From Paenibacillus endophyticus (GTDB lineage Bacteria > Bacillota > Bacilli > Paenibacillales > Paenibacillaceae): a DNA stretch of 64,000 nt. The stretch spans positions 124,001 through 188,000 of the forward strand of contig NZ_JACHXW010000004.1 of the NCBI RefSeq assembly GCF_014192395.1. The letters run 5' to 3'. Shown one piece after another: positions 55,134 to 63,393 of this stretch; position 1 is the stretch's first letter, and every line of letters begins with the position of its first letter. A model generated the notes under the pieces. The model was given only the letters and a program-made list of their open reading frames with translations, was not told the origin of the DNA and searched no databases. The position numbers and the translations under genes are program-made.

Positions 55134-55502
55134 TTAAATAGAAGGAATGATAAGCATTTGCCCAGGATTAATTTCTGAAGTATTTAACTCATTGCGATCT
55201 TTTATTTTATAAATAATATATCTGATATCATGTTTCGAATCAGAGAAGCGTTTTGCGATCGCCCATAGCGTATCGCCTGAATGAACAATTACGACCTGCT
55301 CCTCGTTCGAGGCTGTTGCCGGATCTTTACCAGATGCATCCGTACCCATCATTAGAAAACTAGTAAATAAAAGAATGAAAAAAACAAAGCATACGATAGC
55401 CTTTACTGAATTACGTTTTACAAAGCGGCCAATTCTATTCGGCACGGCCTTATTCTCATGTTGCTCATGGATTGATTTATAAAAACTCGGATTCATTATC
55501 AT
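55134..55502 (-). CDS. yneA: YneA-like SOS cell-division inhibitor (LysM protein)
   Basis: A 122-residue single-pass membrane protein. The anchor is at about 34-53 ([17 protein letters not shown]), and a LysM domain follows outside, [16 protein letters not shown] up to [10 protein letters not shown]. YneA delays division during SOS in Bacillus subtilis, and its gene is divergent from lexA, as here. Its predicted promoter (TTGACA, N17, TAATCT at 55535-55563) has a LexA box exactly in the spacer. Confidence 0.88.
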   Translation of the reverse strand: MIMNPSFYKSIHEQHENKAVPNRIGRFVKRNSVKAIVCFVFFILLFTSFLMMGTDASGKDPATASNEEQVVIVHSGDTLWAIAKRFSDSKHDIRYIIYKIKDRNELNTSEINPGQMLIIPSI

Positions 55503-55514
55503 TTATCAGCACCC

Positions 55515-55563
55515 CAAACGTTTGTTCTATTTTCAGATTACACGAACAAACGTTTGGTGTCAA
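55515..55563 (-). promoter_or_regulatory. yneA promoter with two LexA boxes
   Basis: Minus strand TTGACA (55563-55558), 17-base spacer and TAATCT (55540-55535). One LexA box (CGAAC-N4-GTTTG, 55543-55556) fills the spacer, and a second (CAAAC-N4-GTTCT, 55515-55528) covers the start of transcription. Both match the Bacillus consensus CGAAC-N4-GTTCG with one or two changes. The two boxes are arms of a larger inverted repeat, 16 of 17 positions. Confidence 0.8.
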
Positions 55564-55572
55564 CAAAAAATG

Positions 55573-55628
55573 CGAACCTTTGTACTTGAGAACTTATGTT
55601 TGTACGAACTCCGGTTCTATGTTATAAT
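55573..55628 (+). promoter_or_regulatory. lexA promoter with LexA boxes (autoregulation)
   Basis: TTGTAC (55600-55605), 17-base spacer and perfect TATAAT (55623-55628). LexA boxes AGAAC-N4-GTTTG (55589-55602) and CGAAC-N4-GTTCT (55605-55618) overlap the -35 and spacer; a weaker box, CGAAC-N4-GTACT, lies at 55573-55586. Confidence 0.8.
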
Positions 55629-55659
55629 TTTTTGCAAACCTACTAATGGAGTGATAACT

Positions 55660-56280
55660 GTGTCGAAGATTTCTAACCGACAACATTCAATTTTAGAATT
55701 TATTAAAAATGAAGTTCGGGAGAAAGGCTATCCACCCTCCGTTCGAGAAATCGGCGAAGCTGTTGGATTGCTGTCGAGTTCAACTGTGCATGGCCATCTA
55801 GACCGCCTTGAGAAAAAAGGGTTAATTCGTCGTGACCCTACCAAACCTCGCGCAATCGAGATTCTAGATCAAGATGGCGTCGATGGCATTATTCCGCTAT
55901 CCGTAGCTAAAGTGCCAATTGTCGGTAAAGTAACCGCTGGCGTCCCCATTACCGCAACTGAAAATATTGAAGAGTATTTCCCTCTTCCTGCCCATTTCGT
56001 TGGGGACAGCAGTGTCTTTATTCTCAATGTAATGGGCGAGAGCATGATTGAAGCAGGCATTCACGACGGCGACTATGTTATCGTTCGTCAACAGCAAACC
56101 GCTAACAATGGTGAGATTGTAGTTGCCATGACTGAAGACGATGAAGCAACAGTCAAAACGTTTTACAAAGAGAAAAATCATATCCGCTTACAGCCAGAGA
56201 ACTCTACGATGCAGCCGATTTTACTCCAGAATGTAACGATACTGGGCAAAGTGATTGGACTTTTCCGCGACATCCATTAA
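55660..56280 (+). CDS. lexA: LexA repressor, SOS regulator
   Basis: A 206-residue repressor. The N-terminal winged helix ([20 protein letters not shown]) binds the boxes upstream. The RecA-stimulated self-cleavage site is Ala93-Gly94 in VTAGVP, with catalytic Ser128 (MGESMIEAG) and Lys166 (TVKTFYK). The start is GTG 55660 after GGAGTG; longer frames read through the promoter. It is divergent from yneA. Confidence 0.96.
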   Translation: MSKISNRQHSILEFIKNEVREKGYPPSVREIGEAVGLLSSSTVHGHLDRLEKKGLIRRDPTKPRAIEILDQDGVDGIIPLSVAKVPIVGKVTAGVPITATENIEEYFPLPAHFVGDSSVFILNVMGESMIEAGIHDGDYVIVRQQQTANNGEIVVAMTEDDEATVKTFYKEKNHIRLQPENSTMQPILLQNVTILGKVIGLFRDIH

Positions 56281-56301
56281 TACATGATCGTTTACATAAA
56301 G

Positions 56302-56349
56302 AAAAGGCTGGATCGAATGCTATCGCATTTTTGATCCAGCCTTTTTTTT
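56302..56349 (+). terminator. Terminator of lexA
   Basis: AAAAGGCTGGATC pairs with GATCCAGCCTTTT, followed by further T, starting 22 bases after the stop. Confidence 0.92.
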
Positions 56350-56444
56350 GAAAAAAGTGATATTTAATGAAATACGAATGATTCAAGAGAAGCCGTTGCG
56401 TATCTGCTTTAGGGCAAATATCCAATCATTGCACTTCTGTCCTG

Positions 56445-56453
56445 CATAAGATA
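56445..56453 (+). promoter_or_regulatory. Possible mother-cell sigma-E/sigma-K -10 element
   Basis: CATAAGATA matches CATANNNTA, the -10 of sigma-E and sigma-K promoters, 36 bases ahead of the YjcZ-type gene. The -35 is not clear, so this is weak support only. Confidence 0.3.
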
Positions 56454-56488
56454 TGTTGTACTCAAGACGTAAGGAGGTGCATTGAGAA

Positions 56489-56596
56489 ATGTCCGGTTAC
56501 GTTGGTGGAGCATTTACGAACACAGGTACTATATTGGTTCTTTTTATTTTATTGGTGATTATTGCTTGCAGCTGCATGAGCTTCGGCGGTTATTAA
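56489..56596 (+). CDS. YjcZ-family small spore-associated membrane protein
   Basis: A 35-residue peptide: MSGYVGGAFTNTGTILVLF, continuing through a single hydrophobic segment (about 15-27) to CSCMSFGGY. The Gly/Tyr-rich ends around one membrane segment are the YjcZ/YhfH-type sporulation peptide pattern. AAGGAGGTG lies nine bases upstream of ATG 56489, a nearly perfect ribosome site. A terminator follows. Confidence 0.8.
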   Translation: MSGYVGGAFTNTGTILVLFILLVIIACSCMSFGGY

Positions 56597-56634
56597 TCAA
56601 ATGTTCAATTGCATTTACAAATTATAAATAGATT

Positions 56635-56661
56635 AAAGACCCTACCCTAGGGTCTTTTTTT
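56635..56661 (+). terminator. Terminator of the YjcZ-type gene
   Basis: AAGACCCT and AGGGTCTT with a 5-base loop (56636-56656) followed by TTTTT, about 40 bases past the stop. Confidence 0.88.
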
Positions 56662-56810
56662 GTATGTTTAAACCGCTTTAGTGATCGAAGCATTCCATTT
56701 TTCTCAATCAACCGTTTCCTTGCAAGAGGGCTAAATTAAGATGGGCAAGTTTCGTGGATTGACTTTGAAGCATAGGCTGAACGTAAAGCAACATAATGGA
56801 GGAATCAGTC

Positions 56811-57083
56811 ATGGCATTAGGACCTCTTCAAACTCCTTTTTACCCATATCCGCCTGCTTATCCGTACCCTTATCCCTATCCTTATCCGTATCCTTACCCT
56901 GAAGTGCTCCCTCTCCCATTGCCATTCCCGCAAGGCGGCTTCGGAGGGCCTTGGTGGCACGGCGGATTCCCTGGAGGCGGCTTTCATGGCATAGGGCCAG
57001 GCGGCTTTCACGGAGGCCCACATGGAGGCTTCCATGGCGGAGGATTTCATGGCGGGCACCGTCAACCGATTTGCATAAAGTAA
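56811..57083 (+). CDS. Low-complexity Pro-Tyr / Gly-His-rich protein (possible spore surface protein)
   Basis: A 90-residue protein in two parts. Residues about 10-33 are Pro-Tyr repeats (seven consecutive YP units within it), then PLPLPFPQ. Residues about 42-85 are Gly/Phe/His-rich with repeated GGFHG units, ending HRQPICIK with a single Cys. It has no signal peptide and no membrane segment. ATG 56811 has GGAGG eight bases upstream. Similar repetitive, Tyr-rich peptides occur in spore coat or crust proteins; that role here is inferred from composition and the YjcZ-type neighbour. Repeat number may vary between strains. Confidence 0.7.
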   Translation: MALGPLQTPFYPYPPAYPYPYPYPYPYPYPEVLPLPLPFPQGGFGGPWWHGGFPGGGFHGIGPGGFHGGPHGGFHGGGFHGGHRQPICIK

Positions 57084-57103
57084 TTATCTTTGTGTGAAAG
57101 AAA

Positions 57104-57158
57104 GACAAAACAAAAGGAGAACATACCGGTTTCATGGATGTTCTCCTTTTGTTTTGTC
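57104..57158. terminator. Very long bidirectional terminator
   Basis: A perfect 21-bp inverted repeat (57104-57124 with 57138-57158) with a 13-base loop, containing A-rich and T-rich feet, lies between convergent genes. Confidence 0.88.
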
Positions 57159-57194
57159 AATGTGGTTAGGCATCGTCGGCTTTTTAACAGCGCT

Positions 57195-57812
57195 TTAACC
57201 AAAAAGCACTTCAGGATTAAAACGTTTAGCAATTTCACCTAATCTATGCCGTTCAATAAGCGGATAGTCATACAAATACCCCTCGAAAACAGTCTCTGCT
57301 TGTTCATGTACAAGAAAGTCATTCGGAGTTACCAAGGTCGAAGGTCGGTTCCATAGTTGAATACCGCTGCTGCGCAAGGAATCCGCTACAAATTGTGAAC
57401 AAAAATAAGAATGTGCAGGCTGTAAATCCGTATCAATTAAAACGCCAATCAAGCCGATCAGATTATAGCGGTATATATCCTTGTTTTTCTCGAATTCGCA
57501 AATAATCTGCTCCAAACTTGTTTTTTGTTGATTCGTCACTGCTATACGAAGAAGCTTACACTTTGTCTCGGGAAAGTGCCTAAATGTTCCATTATAAACA
57601 TCCTCTTTTACGAAACCTCCGTTTAATGGATTGGTTGCTTGCTTCCTGCCGAAGCTATATACCCCTTCTAGCTTTTCATCCATAACGAGCGAAGCATGAT
57701 TATATGGGGCTCTTGTAAAGCTTTTTATTACCCTCGTAAACAAAGTACCTGTGTTGGTCAACAAAACATATATGCTATTTGTTCGATCATCTTGTACATT
57801 TGCTGCACCCAT
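57195..57812 (-). CDS. Permuted papain-like (YiiX/C92 or NlpC/P60-type) hydrolase
   Basis: A 205-residue protein with no signal peptide. The His segment APYNHASLVMDE comes before the Cys segment HSYFCSQFVADSL, the permuted order of YiiX/YaeF-type papain-like enzymes, which act on lipids or amides. RYNLIGLIGVLIDTD lies between them. I chose ATG 57812 with GGAG nine bases upstream. Conserved relatives occur in Bacillus but I do not know a defined function. It stands alone with a terminator downstream. Confidence 0.7.
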   Translation of the reverse strand: MGAANVQDDRTNSIYVLLTNTGTLFTRVIKSFTRAPYNHASLVMDEKLEGVYSFGRKQATNPLNGGFVKEDVYNGTFRHFPETKCKLLRIAVTNQQKTSLEQIICEFEKNKDIYRYNLIGLIGVLIDTDLQPAHSYFCSQFVADSLRSSGIQLWNRPSTLVTPNDFLVHEQAETVFEGYLYDYPLIERHRLGEIAKRFNPEVLFG

Positions 57813-57985
57813 GCTGCTCATCTCCTGCTTTAAATGCTGTTATATTCTCCATTACTCTTCAGTAGTTAATTTGAATATAACAAGCTTGGAGACAAACGAA
57901 TAGTACTAACTCTATATGGTACTAACACCGCTCTTCAGCGCACACGTAGAACTCATCTCTAGGTTCGTTTCATTGACTTCATGAT

Positions 57986-58220
57986 TTATTCGCTAAGGAA
58001 ATGCGCTAGGGCAAACGGAATATCGCCGAACGCAAGCCACGTATACGAGGCGGCCAAGCCAAATATCAAGACATCAGCAATGACCAAGTATGTTTTCAAC
58101 CAAATATTTGCAACATTATTAGGCTTGGTATCGTTACATAGACAGCAAGAAATATGAGAATACCGCATCGAGCAAGAAAAACATATTGGTCAAATCATGC
58201 CTATTTTCGGTGACCGGCAT
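57986..58220 (-). pseudogene. Decayed small membrane-protein gene
   Basis: This 515-base gap (57813-58327) has no intact gene, but the minus strand reads as one membrane protein in two frames. ATG 58220 to TAA 58134 gives 28 residues, MPVTENRHDLTNMFF and LLDAVFSYFLLSM. In another frame, starting around 58132, NDTKPNNVANIWLKTYLVIAD leads to SYTWLAFGDIPFALAHFLSE and a stop at 57986. Joined, this is a plausible ~75-residue protein with two or three membrane segments. No ribosome site is clear. Confidence 0.35.
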
Positions 58221-58327
58221 GAACTTGAATTTTCGGCTTGCTGCTTATTCTTGTTAAGCGGTCTGGCAGAATAGTTGAAGATTTCCAACATTCATATGTC
58301 GGTCTTTACCTCTGAAAATGAAGGGAG

Positions 58328-58734
58328 TTGAATGCGATTAAGAGAATTATTGTTTTATTTTCTTTTTTTTGTATTGCGTTTCTGATTGGTTGCAGTAAAG
58401 AGCCAACCGAGCAGATTGACGATAACCATATTGAGTACCTTGAGTCATTTGGCTGGCATATTGAAGACAAAATCAGCGAAAGAACTCAGGATACAAAAAA
58501 ACTCATTTAGATGCACAAATAGCAGGTATTGATTTGAAACCGTATAATGAAGCTGAAATTACAACCTATATGCTAAAGGAAACACAAAAAACAGGTAAGA
58601 AAATTTCCGCCTCCATTTATGAATATAATGGACATATCATCGGAGGGAACGGTCAATTAGAAGAATGGCTGCCTGGTGTTTTTTCATTGAAGGATAAAGA
58701 AAGGCTGATCAGCGAAGGAACAATAAGTAAATAG
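58328..58734 (+). pseudogene. DUF4830-like lipoprotein gene, frameshifted at an A7 tract
   Basis: Frame one runs from TTG 58328: signal peptide MNAIKRIIVLFSFFCIAFLIGC with lipobox at Cys22, then HIEYLESFGWHIED, typical of DUF4830-like proteins. It stops at 58510. The other frame continues straight through: THLDAQIAGIDLKPYNEAEI, then ASIYEYNGHIIGGNG, to 58734. The switch is a -1 shift at ACAAAAAAACTC (seven A, about 58495-58501). Adding one A or slipping -1 at A-AAA-AAA restores one ORF of about 135 residues. I score it a pseudogene; a sequencing error or programmed frameshift is possible. AAGGGAG directly abuts the TTG, so the true start is uncertain. Confidence 0.6.
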
Positions 58735-58778
58735 TATGTTCACCTCTACTGCGTTATCGGGACACGATAGAATAAATC

Positions 58779-58803
58779 GCCTTTTCAGCGAAGGCGGTTT
58801 TCT
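58779..58803 (+). terminator. Terminator of the lipoprotein gene
   Basis: CGCCTT and AAGGCG with a 6-base loop (58779-58796), followed by GTTTTCTT. Confidence 0.65.
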
Positions 58804-58844
58804 TATGGTCAAATATCAACATTTGAATTTAACATAGCCTATCT

Positions 58845-58879
58845 AATAAAAAAACCTTAACGCGAATGCGTTAAGGTTT
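58845..58879 (-). terminator. Terminator of glnRA
   Basis: AAACCTTAACGC pairs perfectly with GCGTTAAGGTTT (12 bp, 4-base loop) and is followed by T on the minus strand. Confidence 0.92.
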
Positions 58880-58886
58880 CTCTTTT

Positions 58887-60215
58887 TTAGTATAGCGTCA
58901 AATACTGATCGCGTTCCCATTGGTGAACTTGCGTGCGGTACATATCCCATTCAATTTCTTTAAGTTCATAGAAATGCGCAAGCGCGTGATCGCCGAGCGC
59001 TTCACAGATAATATCGCTGCGCAGCATTTCATCCAAAGCTTCTTTTAGATCAAGAGGCAAGCTCGGAATACCTGCATCCTGACGCTCTTCCTCAGTCATG
59101 ATATAGATATTGCGGTCAGTAGGAGCTGGCAATGGCAATTTGTTCTGAATGCCGTCTAATCCTGCTTTTAACATAACAGCAAGTGCAAGGTATGGGTTAG
59201 CTGCCGGATCCGGGTTGCGAACCTCTACGCGCGTACTAAGACCGCGAGAAGCTGGTATACGGATCATAGGCGAACGGTTGCTTGCGGACCATGCTACGTA
59301 ACAAGGTGCTTCGTAGCCTGGGACTAGACGTTTATAGGAATTGATTGTTGGGTTCGTAATCGCAGCCATTGCACGTGCGTGAAGCAGAATGCCTGCCATG
59401 TATTGACGCGCAGTCGTGCTTAGACCGAGCTTGTCCTTCTCGTCATAGAAATCGTTTGTATCGCCTTTGAACAACGATTGATGGCAGTGCATGCCTGAGC
59501 CATTCACGCCAAACAGCGGTTTAGGCATAAAGGATGCATGCAAACCATGCTCGCGAGCAACGGTTTTAACAACGAGCTTGAATGTTTGAATTTGGTCTGC
59601 AGCTTTAATCGCATCTGCATATTTGAAATCGATCTCATGCTGGCCTGGAGCAACCTCATGATGGGATGCTTCAATCTCAAAGCCCATTTCTTCAAGCGTC
59701 AATACGATTTCTCGACGGCAGTTTTCACCCATATCCATAGGCGCCAGATCGAAATATCCGCCTTGATCGTTTAGTTCTGTTGTAGGCTCTCCGCGCTCAT
59801 CCGTCTTGAACAAGAAAAATTCCGGTTCTGGACCGACGTTCATTGCAGTATAGCCAAGTCCTTCTGCTTCTTTCAAAGCGCGCTTCAGAATGCCGCGCGG
59901 GTCACCTGCGAAAGGCGTTCCGTCAGGCATATAAATGTCACAGATCAGTCTGGCAACGCGGTCTTGGGTTACCCATGGGAATACTACCCAAGTATCAAGA
60001 TCGGGATAAAGATACATATCGGATTCTTCAATACGCACGTATCCTTCAATGGAAGATCCATCAAACATCATTTTATTATCCAATGCTTTCTCAAGCTGGC
60101 TAACCGGAATTTCTACGTTTTTGATTGTTCCGAGCAAATCCGTAAACTGCAAACGAATAAATCGAACATTTTGTTCCTGTGCTATACGTCTAATATCCTC
60201 TTTAGTGTAACTCAC
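58887..60215 (-). CDS. glnA: Glutamine synthetase, type I
   Basis: A 442-residue GSI-alpha enzyme making glutamine from glutamate, ammonia and [13 protein letters not shown], the metal motif [11 protein letters not shown], the ATP motif [17 protein letters not shown] and [12 protein letters not shown] are all present. The length and absence of a 25-residue insertion indicate the feedback-regulated Gram-positive type without adenylylation. In Bacillus feedback-inhibited GlnA also activates GlnR. It lies 45 bases after glnR. Confidence 0.96.
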   Translation of the reverse strand: MSYTKEDIRRIAQEQNVRFIRLQFTDLLGTIKNVEIPVSQLEKALDNKMMFDGSSIEGYVRIEESDMYLYPDLDTWVVFPWVTQDRVARLICDIYMPDGTPFAGDPRGILKRALKEAEGLGYTAMNVGPEPEFFLFKTDERGEPTTELNDQGGYFDLAPMDMGENCRREIVLTLEEMGFEIEASHHEVAPGQHEIDFKYADAIKAADQIQTFKLVVKTVAREHGLHASFMPKPLFGVNGSGMHCHQSLFKGDTNDFYDEKDKLGLSTTARQYMAGILLHARAMAAITNPTINSYKRLVPGYEAPCYVAWSASNRSPMIRIPASRGLSTRVEVRNPDPAANPYLALAVMLKAGLDGIQNKLPLPAPTDRNIYIMTEEERQDAGIPSLPLDLKEALDEMLRSDIICEALGDHALAHFYELKEIEWDMYRTQVHQWERDQYLTLY

Positions 60216-60260
60216 AGAATCATCTCCTTAGTTTGCGAATCAATGGTTATAAAAGTCCTA

Positions 60261-60671
60261 CTAGCGCTTATTTAAGAAACGGGTCAATTGACCTTGAATG
60301 AGCGAAGCCTGACCCGGTCTTTTCTCGAGCAATTGCTGTTTAAGCAAACGATGCAGCTGCTGATCGGAGAGCTCGCGACGCTTAACTTCCGATTGCTCAC
60401 TAACGATCGTCGCATCGTCCGATTCTTTGGAAACCGGATTCATAACCTGTTTAATGCCGGCGATATTAACGCCCTTTTCTATCAATGATTTAATTTCCAA
60501 AAGCCGTTCTACGTCATTAAACGAAAATAACCGTTGGTTTCCTGCTGTTCTCGCAGGGACGATCAATTCATGCTGCTCGTAATACCGGATTTGGCGGGCC
60601 GTTAAATCCGTCAGCTTCATTACGATGCCGATCGGAAATAGAGCCATATTTCTGCGAATATCGTCAGCCAT
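60261..60671 (-). CDS. glnR: GlnR, MerR-family nitrogen repressor
   Basis: A 136-residue regulator. The MerR-type winged helix is LTARQIRYYEQHELIVP with RTAGNQRLFSFNDVERLLEI. The C-terminal tail (about 85-136), rich in Gln/Lys, is where feedback-inhibited glutamine synthetase stimulates binding in Bacillus. First gene of glnRA. A perfect GlnR box lies 71 bases upstream. Confidence 0.95.
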   Translation of the reverse strand: MADDIRRNMALFPIGIVMKLTDLTARQIRYYEQHELIVPARTAGNQRLFSFNDVERLLEIKSLIEKGVNIAGIKQVMNPVSKESDDATIVSEQSEVKRRELSDQQLHRLLKQQLLEKRPGQASLIQGQLTRFLNKR

Positions 60672-60707
60672 GTCGCATCAACCTTCCAGTCGCTCATTTA
60701 TAGATTC

Positions 60708-60737
60708 ATTCTAACCTTTCCGACGCAAATGTGTCAA
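60708..60737 (-). promoter_or_regulatory. Promoter of glnRA
   Basis: Minus strand perfect TTGACA (60737-60732), 18-base spacer and TAGAAT (60713-60708). The -35 overlaps the ynbB stop codon, so glnRA transcription starts almost immediately after ynbB. Confidence 0.7.
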
Positions 60738-62026
60738 GTTATGTAAGGTTTAATCACAATTAAACCACTGTCCACTAGTCGGTACAATGCGGTTAGAACA
60801 CCATATTTGGCGTGGGCATAGGTTAAACCGCCCTGCATATATGCAATGTAAGGTTCGCGGATAGGCGCGTCTGCTGAGAGCTCTAGACTTCCCCCCTGAA
60901 TGAACGTTCCTGCCGCCATGATGACAGCATTCTCATAGCCTGGCATATCCCAAGGTTCTGGAACGACATGCGAGTCGACTGCTGCAGCTTGCTGGATGCC
61001 TTGTACGAATGCGATCAGATGCTCGGCTTGTCCGAAACGTACAGCTTGAATAAGGTCTGTACGCGGTTCGTTCCATCTCGGCTTCGTCTCGAAGCCAAGT
61101 TCTTCGAACAAAGCAGCTGCAAGCACGCTGCCTTTGATGGCTTGTCCAACCAAGTGAGGCGCTAAAAACAAGCCTTGGAACATCGGTCTTAGAGTTCCCA
61201 GCATGGCGCCAACCTCGCCACCTATGCCGGGAGCAGTCAATCGGTAGGACGCAGCTTCTACGGCGAATGCTTTCCCGGCAATATAGCCGCCAGTTTCAGC
61301 CAAACCGCCGCCTGGGTTTTTAATTAACGAACCTGCCATAAGATCAACGCCAACCTGAGTAGGCTCGAGCAGCTCGGTAAACTCCCCATAGCAATTATCG
61401 ACAAAAACGATGAGCTCCGGCTTTATCGCCTTCACTCTTTTAACAATCTCTTCAATCTCGGCAATTGTAAAGGAGGCTCTCCAATCGTAACCGCGGGAGC
61501 GTTGAATGCCGATAACCTTAGTTTGCTCGGAAATCGACTTTTCAATGAGCTGCCAGTCAAGTCCTCCTCCCTCAAGAAGCGGTACCTCCGAATATTTCAC
61601 GCCAAAATCCTGGAGAGAGCCCATTCCGTCATTTGGTTTCCCGATGACCTTATGGAGAGTATCATAAGGCCGTCCTGTTACATACAGGAGCTCGTCTCCA
61701 GGTCTTAGCACACCGAACAGCGCACAACTGATCGTATGCGTACCCGACACAAAATGCGGCCTTACAATAGCGGCTTCCGCTCCCATTACATCAGCGTACA
61801 CGAGATCAAGTATTTCACGTCCGCGGTCATTATACCCATATCCGGTCGAGCCTGTGAAATGAAAGTCACTTACCTTGTGGCGCTGGAACGCTTCGATGAC
61901 CTTCCACTGGTTGCGTTCTGCAATCTTATCGATTCTGCGAAAAGCCTCTGCTGCAAGCATCTCTGACTGCTCAGCAACCTGCTCGAGATGCTCCCACAGC
62001 TTCTGATTCTCATGCTGCCTATTCAT
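60734..62026 (-). CDS. ynbB: YnbB, PLP-dependent Cys/Met-type lyase family (methionine gamma-lyase-like)
   Basis: A 430-residue PLP enzyme annotated in Bacilli as YnbB or aluminium-resistance-like. FTGSTGYGYNDRGREILD and GAEAAIVRPHFVSGTHTISCALFGVL, with VFVDNCYGEFTE carrying the Asp that contacts the pyridine ring, precede the Lys of the internal aldimine in MAGSLIKNPGGGLAETGGY. The substrate is not established. The gene order hflX-ynbB-glnR-glnA is the same as in Bacillus subtilis. Confidence 0.92.
   Translation of the reverse strand: MNRQHENQKLWEHLEQVAEQSEMLAAEAFRRIDKIAERNQWKVIEAFQRHKVSDFHFTGSTGYGYNDRGREILDLVYADVMGAEAAIVRPHFVSGTHTISCALFGVLRPGDELLYVTGRPYDTLHKVIGKPNDGMGSLQDFGVKYSEVPLLEGGGLDWQLIEKSISEQTKVIGIQRSRGYDWRASFTIAEIEEIVKRVKAIKPELIVFVDNCYGEFTELLEPTQVGVDLMAGSLIKNPGGGLAETGGYIAGKAFAVEAASYRLTAPGIGGEVGAMLGTLRPMFQGLFLAPHLVGQAIKGSVLAAALFEELGFETKPRWNEPRTDLIQAVRFGQAEHLIAFVQGIQQAAAVDSHVVPEPWDMPGYENAVIMAAGTFIQGGSLELSADAPIREPYIAYMQGGLTYAHAKYGVLTALYRLVDSGLIVIKPYIT
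60742..60758 (-). promoter_or_regulatory. GlnR/TnrA box inside the end of ynbB
   Basis: On the minus strand TGTGATTAAACCTTACA matches TGTNA-N7-TNACA perfectly. It lies four bases ahead of the glnRA -35 and within the last codons of ynbB. Position matches the upstream operator of Bacillus glnRA. A second site overlapping the -35 (TGACA-N7-GTCGG) matches only on one side. Confidence 0.8.
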
Positions 62027-62083
62027 ATGTATCTACTCCTTAAAATTGCGAAGCAACTCGACTCCGTTAATGTATGTATTCCA

Positions 62084-63373
62084 TTATTCAATATAATGCT
62101 TCAACCGATATCCATGCTGTTCATAATCCTGCTTGCTGACCTGAACGGTAAGTTTAAGTGAATCCTCGGTTACCTCTTGGTGAATAACTTCCCCGCTTCG
62201 ATAAGCAAGAGCGATTAGGTCACCGCGCTCAGCCGGAACATTAAACACGACAACATCACCGCTCAGCTTGTCTTGAACAGACTGCTTTAATAGCTCGAGA
62301 TCACCGATATCATAGGCACTAATCACAAGATTGTCACCGCCTGTAATAGGCAGATCCGACAAAGAACCGTTATTCACACACATATCCCTTTTGTTATAGA
62401 CCATAATATACGGCTTATCAGAAGCACCAAGATCGCCTAATATTTTGTTTACGACAGCAATTTGTTCTTCGCGTACAGACGAGCTGCTATCGATTACGTG
62501 AAGTACCAGATCAGCCTCGCAGACCTCTTCTAGCGTAGCTCGGAAAGCAGCAATGAGATCCGTTGGCAAATTCTGAATGAACCCTACCGTATCTGTCAAA
62601 ATGATTTCTCTTCCGTTCGGCAATTCGAGCGTTCTGGAGGTGGGGTCTAGTGTTGCGAACAGCTGATTTTCTACATAAACGTCAGCATTTGTCAGCTCGC
62701 GAAGCAAAGTCGATTTACCCGCATTCGTATAGCCGACCAGTGCAACCTGAGTGACGCCGGCTTTCTTGCGCCGCTCACGATGCAGCTTCCTATGCCTTAC
62801 AACTTCCTCGAGAACAGTCTTCAAATCGAATATTCGATCGCGGATATGTCGACGATCAGTTTCAAGCTTTGATTCCCCTGGCCCTCTGGTGCCGATCCCC
62901 CCGCCTAAACGCGAAAGATTTTTGCTTTGCCCCGACAACCTTGGAAGCAAATAGCTAAGCTGGGCAAGCTCTACTTGTATAATGCCTTCCCGAGTTTTAG
63001 CGCGTCCTGCAAAAATATCCAGAATGAGCTGGGTCCGGTCAACGATCTTCAAATCGAGCGACTCTTCAAGATTACGTACTTGGGCGCCCGACAGCTCTTG
63101 ATCAAAAATAGCTGTCGTTGCACCCAATTCGTCAGCCAATGCTTTAACCTCTTGAACTTTGCCTTTGCCTATAAACCATTTCGAGTCCACACTTTCCTTG
63201 TTTTGCGTAATCGTTGCAAGCACCTCAACTCCTGCCGTCTCCGTAAGCTGTGCAAGCTCTTGAAGCGACATCTCTGGGTCTCCGCCGTTGCGTTTGTCTT
63301 TCGCGGTTACCAAGCTGATCAAAATAGCCTTCTCCATCATATCGGGATTCGTATCGAATGTTTTGTCGCTCAT
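62084..63373 (-). CDS. hflX: HflX GTPase, ribosome-splitting factor
   Basis: A 429-residue GTPase. An N-terminal glycine-rich domain (about 1-195) with LGGGIGTRGPGE precedes the G domain: G1 VGYTNAGKST, G2 FATLDPTSR, G3 LTDTVGFIQNLP and G4 NKRD. HflX binds the 50S subunit and splits stalled or heat-damaged 70S ribosomes. It lies between spoVK and ynbB. Confidence 0.95.
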   Translation of the reverse strand: MSDKTFDTNPDMMEKAILISLVTAKDKRNGGDPEMSLQELAQLTETAGVEVLATITQNKESVDSKWFIGKGKVQEVKALADELGATTAIFDQELSGAQVRNLEESLDLKIVDRTQLILDIFAGRAKTREGIIQVELAQLSYLLPRLSGQSKNLSRLGGGIGTRGPGESKLETDRRHIRDRIFDLKTVLEEVVRHRKLHRERRKKAGVTQVALVGYTNAGKSTLLRELTNADVYVENQLFATLDPTSRTLELPNGREIILTDTVGFIQNLPTDLIAAFRATLEEVCEADLVLHVIDSSSSVREEQIAVVNKILGDLGASDKPYIMVYNKRDMCVNNGSLSDLPITGGDNLVISAYDIGDLELLKQSVQDKLSGDVVVFNVPAERGDLIALAYRSGEVIHQEVTEDSLKLTVQVSKQDYEQHGYRLKHYIE

Positions 63374-63393
63374 CTTATGCTCCTTCTAATCGA

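Noticed and set aside
60715-60736. Second GlnR box overlapping the glnRA promoter, as in Bacillus
   Set aside because: Only the TGACA half matches; the other half is GTCGG rather than TNACA. I kept only the perfect upstream site.
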